From Planctomycetaceae bacterium (lineage in GTDB: Bacteria > Planctomycetota > Planctomycetia > Pirellulales > Thermoguttaceae), in assembly GCA_031274385.1 (NCBI GenBank), contig JAISQH010000480.1, positions 1 through 5,982 on the forward strand: a DNA stretch of 5,982 bases, written 5' to 3'. Of the stretch, positions 5,104 to 5,982 are shown piece after piece; positions within the stretch are counted from its first letter, which is position 1; each line of letters starts with the position of its first letter. The notes under the pieces were generated by a model. It was not told the DNA's origin and ran no database searches. It saw only the letters and a program-made list of their open reading frames with translations. Made by a program: the position numbers and the translations under genes.

Positions 5104-5982
5104 TTATTGTTGCGGTTTGGAAAGACTCCCTGAAACAGAAATCGCGGCACAACCGATTGCAAATTTCTGTTTCGAAACGTAAAAAGCCCGAATTTTGTAT
5201 TCACCGCGTAGCGTTGGAGGAATCGGCAAGTCGAGTGAAAACGAACCATTCGAGAGAACCGTGTCACATTGTAAAACAGTTCGATGATTTGAGCGGAAAT
5301 ATTCTTCGTTATTTGATTGCCGCGTTTTGCTATCGATTCGAAATTCGTCACGAAGCGAAGAAACCATCATCGATAATTGATTGAAAGCAGGAACCAATTC
5401 GATATTGACCTTACCGGTTTGTTCGGACAAGGAACCGCTCAACGAACCTTCCAAATGCAATCTTTTTCCCGATCTGACTTGAGCAGGACATTTTAATTGG
5501 ATTTTTTCAGGAACCGGCAACCGGAGCAACGGATCGCCGAAAAGATGGAACATCGCAACATGATCCGCAATCTGATCATCAAGTTGTTTCGGAACCGGAT
5601 CGAAAGTCTTCGCCATGATCTCCACCTTTTTTCGAATCGACCGATGTTGTCCGAAGTTTTTTTCAACTGTTTTTTTCGGCTCCGACAATGTCGGTTTTGG
5701 TGGAAAAAGTGCATGTTGTTTGGCTTGCCGGAGCAACGAACCGAATGTCAAACGGTTATTCGTTGAACTGCCGTTGATTGAATTTGCTGAATAATCATTT
5801 GCCGGATTGCCGTATTTGGGGGCGATTTTTTCTTGTGCATTGAAAAATTCTTGCAGAAGTTCGAGACCAAGAACGCTCATTCCGTAAGGCATGGTGGTTC
5901 GGGATGCTGCCAAAACGGCAACAGAACCTTCCGGTTGGTGCATTAGTTTTTCGGCAAGCGAACACGTTTCCCGATCGAAAAC
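5104..5982 (-). CDS. Gingipain-like C25 peptidase, C-terminal part (5' end beyond window)
   Basis: The frame is open to the right edge, giving the last 292 residues; the internal ATG at 5943 is not the true start because coding sequence continues upstream of it (VFDRETCSLAEKL). The fragment covers the end of a caspase/gingipain-type catalytic domain: FDRETCSLAEKL (2-13), GSVAVLAASRTTMPYG (19-34) and HLFGDPLLRLPVP (146-158) resemble what I recall from planctomycete C25 peptidases. The catalytic His and Cys should lie just upstream, outside the window. Residues about 163-292 look like an Ig-type beta-sandwich, with a typical first strand (PAQVRSGKRLHLEGSLS) and last strands (GEYKIRAFYV...AISVSG); such domains often aid secretion or anchoring. 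Residues about 53-115 are polar and low in conservation signals. The stop is TAA at 5104-5106. It is probably a secreted or periplasmic protease; the substrate is unknown. Confidence 0.7.
   Translation of the reverse strand, partial: VFDRETCSLAEKLMHQPEGSVAVLAASRTTMPYGMSVLGLELLQEFFNAQEKIAPKYGNPANDYSANSINGSSTNNRLTFGSLLRQAKQHALFPPKPTLSEPKKTVEKNFGQHRSIRKKVEIMAKTFDPVPKQLDDQIADHVAMFHLFGDPLLRLPVPEKIQLKCPAQVRSGKRLHLEGSLSGSLSEQTGKVNIELVPAFNQLSMMVSSLRDEFRIDSKTRQSNNEEYFRSNHRTVLQCDTVLSNGSFSLDLPIPPTLRGEYKIRAFYVSKQKFAIGCAAISVSGSLSKPQQ

Noticed and set aside
5052..5351. 99-codon minus-strand open frame overlapping the end of the peptidase gene
   Set aside because: It is in another frame of the peptidase gene and runs into repeat sequence; no family signal.
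5941..5943. ATG at 5943 as the start of the peptidase gene
   Set aside because: The same frame continues to the window edge with family-like sequence (FDRETCSLAEKL), so the true start lies outside.

Overview
The window looks like a low-to-medium GC bacterial chromosome segment, most probably from the Planctomycetota. The evidence is three protein families that I recall as common together in that phylum: a secreted heparinase II/III-type polysaccharide lyase, a GlmU-like sugar nucleotidyltransferase of the family that begins 'MxIxLFED', and the C-terminal part of a gingipain-like (C25) peptidase. The absence of clear Shine-Dalgarno sequences before the two visible starts fits as well. The assignment rests on recalled family resemblance only; no search was run.

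Layout, left to right: 1-214 is non-coding and holds repeat fragments. 215-2632 (minus) is the lyase gene. 2633-3052 is an intergenic region filled by a nested palindromic element with terminal inverted repeats (2745-3035). 3053-4294 (minus) is the nucleotidyltransferase gene. 4295-4608 is a divergent promoter region with a 17-bp tandem repeat. 4609-4691 (plus) is tRNA-Leu(CAA), followed by a structured trailer (4693-4746) and an intrinsic terminator (4752-4789). 4790-5051 is a second nested palindromic element related to the first, with perfect 21-bp terminal inverted repeats. 5104-5982 (minus) is the C25-like peptidase gene, cut by the right edge.

The three protein genes all lie on the minus strand but are separated by long intergenic regions with their own palindromes and candidate promoters, so they are probably separate transcription units rather than an operon. 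The lyase is predicted to be exported and the peptidase fragment looks extracytoplasmic, while the nucleotidyltransferase should be cytosolic. No shared pathway can be shown from this window.

The most unusual content is the repeat system. Two 260-290 bp palindrome-within-palindrome elements share a core but carry different outer arms that still pair internally. Pieces matching the outer arms of both elements also occur at 101-118 and 177-211, and the repeats sit next to the 3' ends of the genes. They carry no coding capacity and look like a non-autonomous (MITE-like) or terminator-like repeat family.
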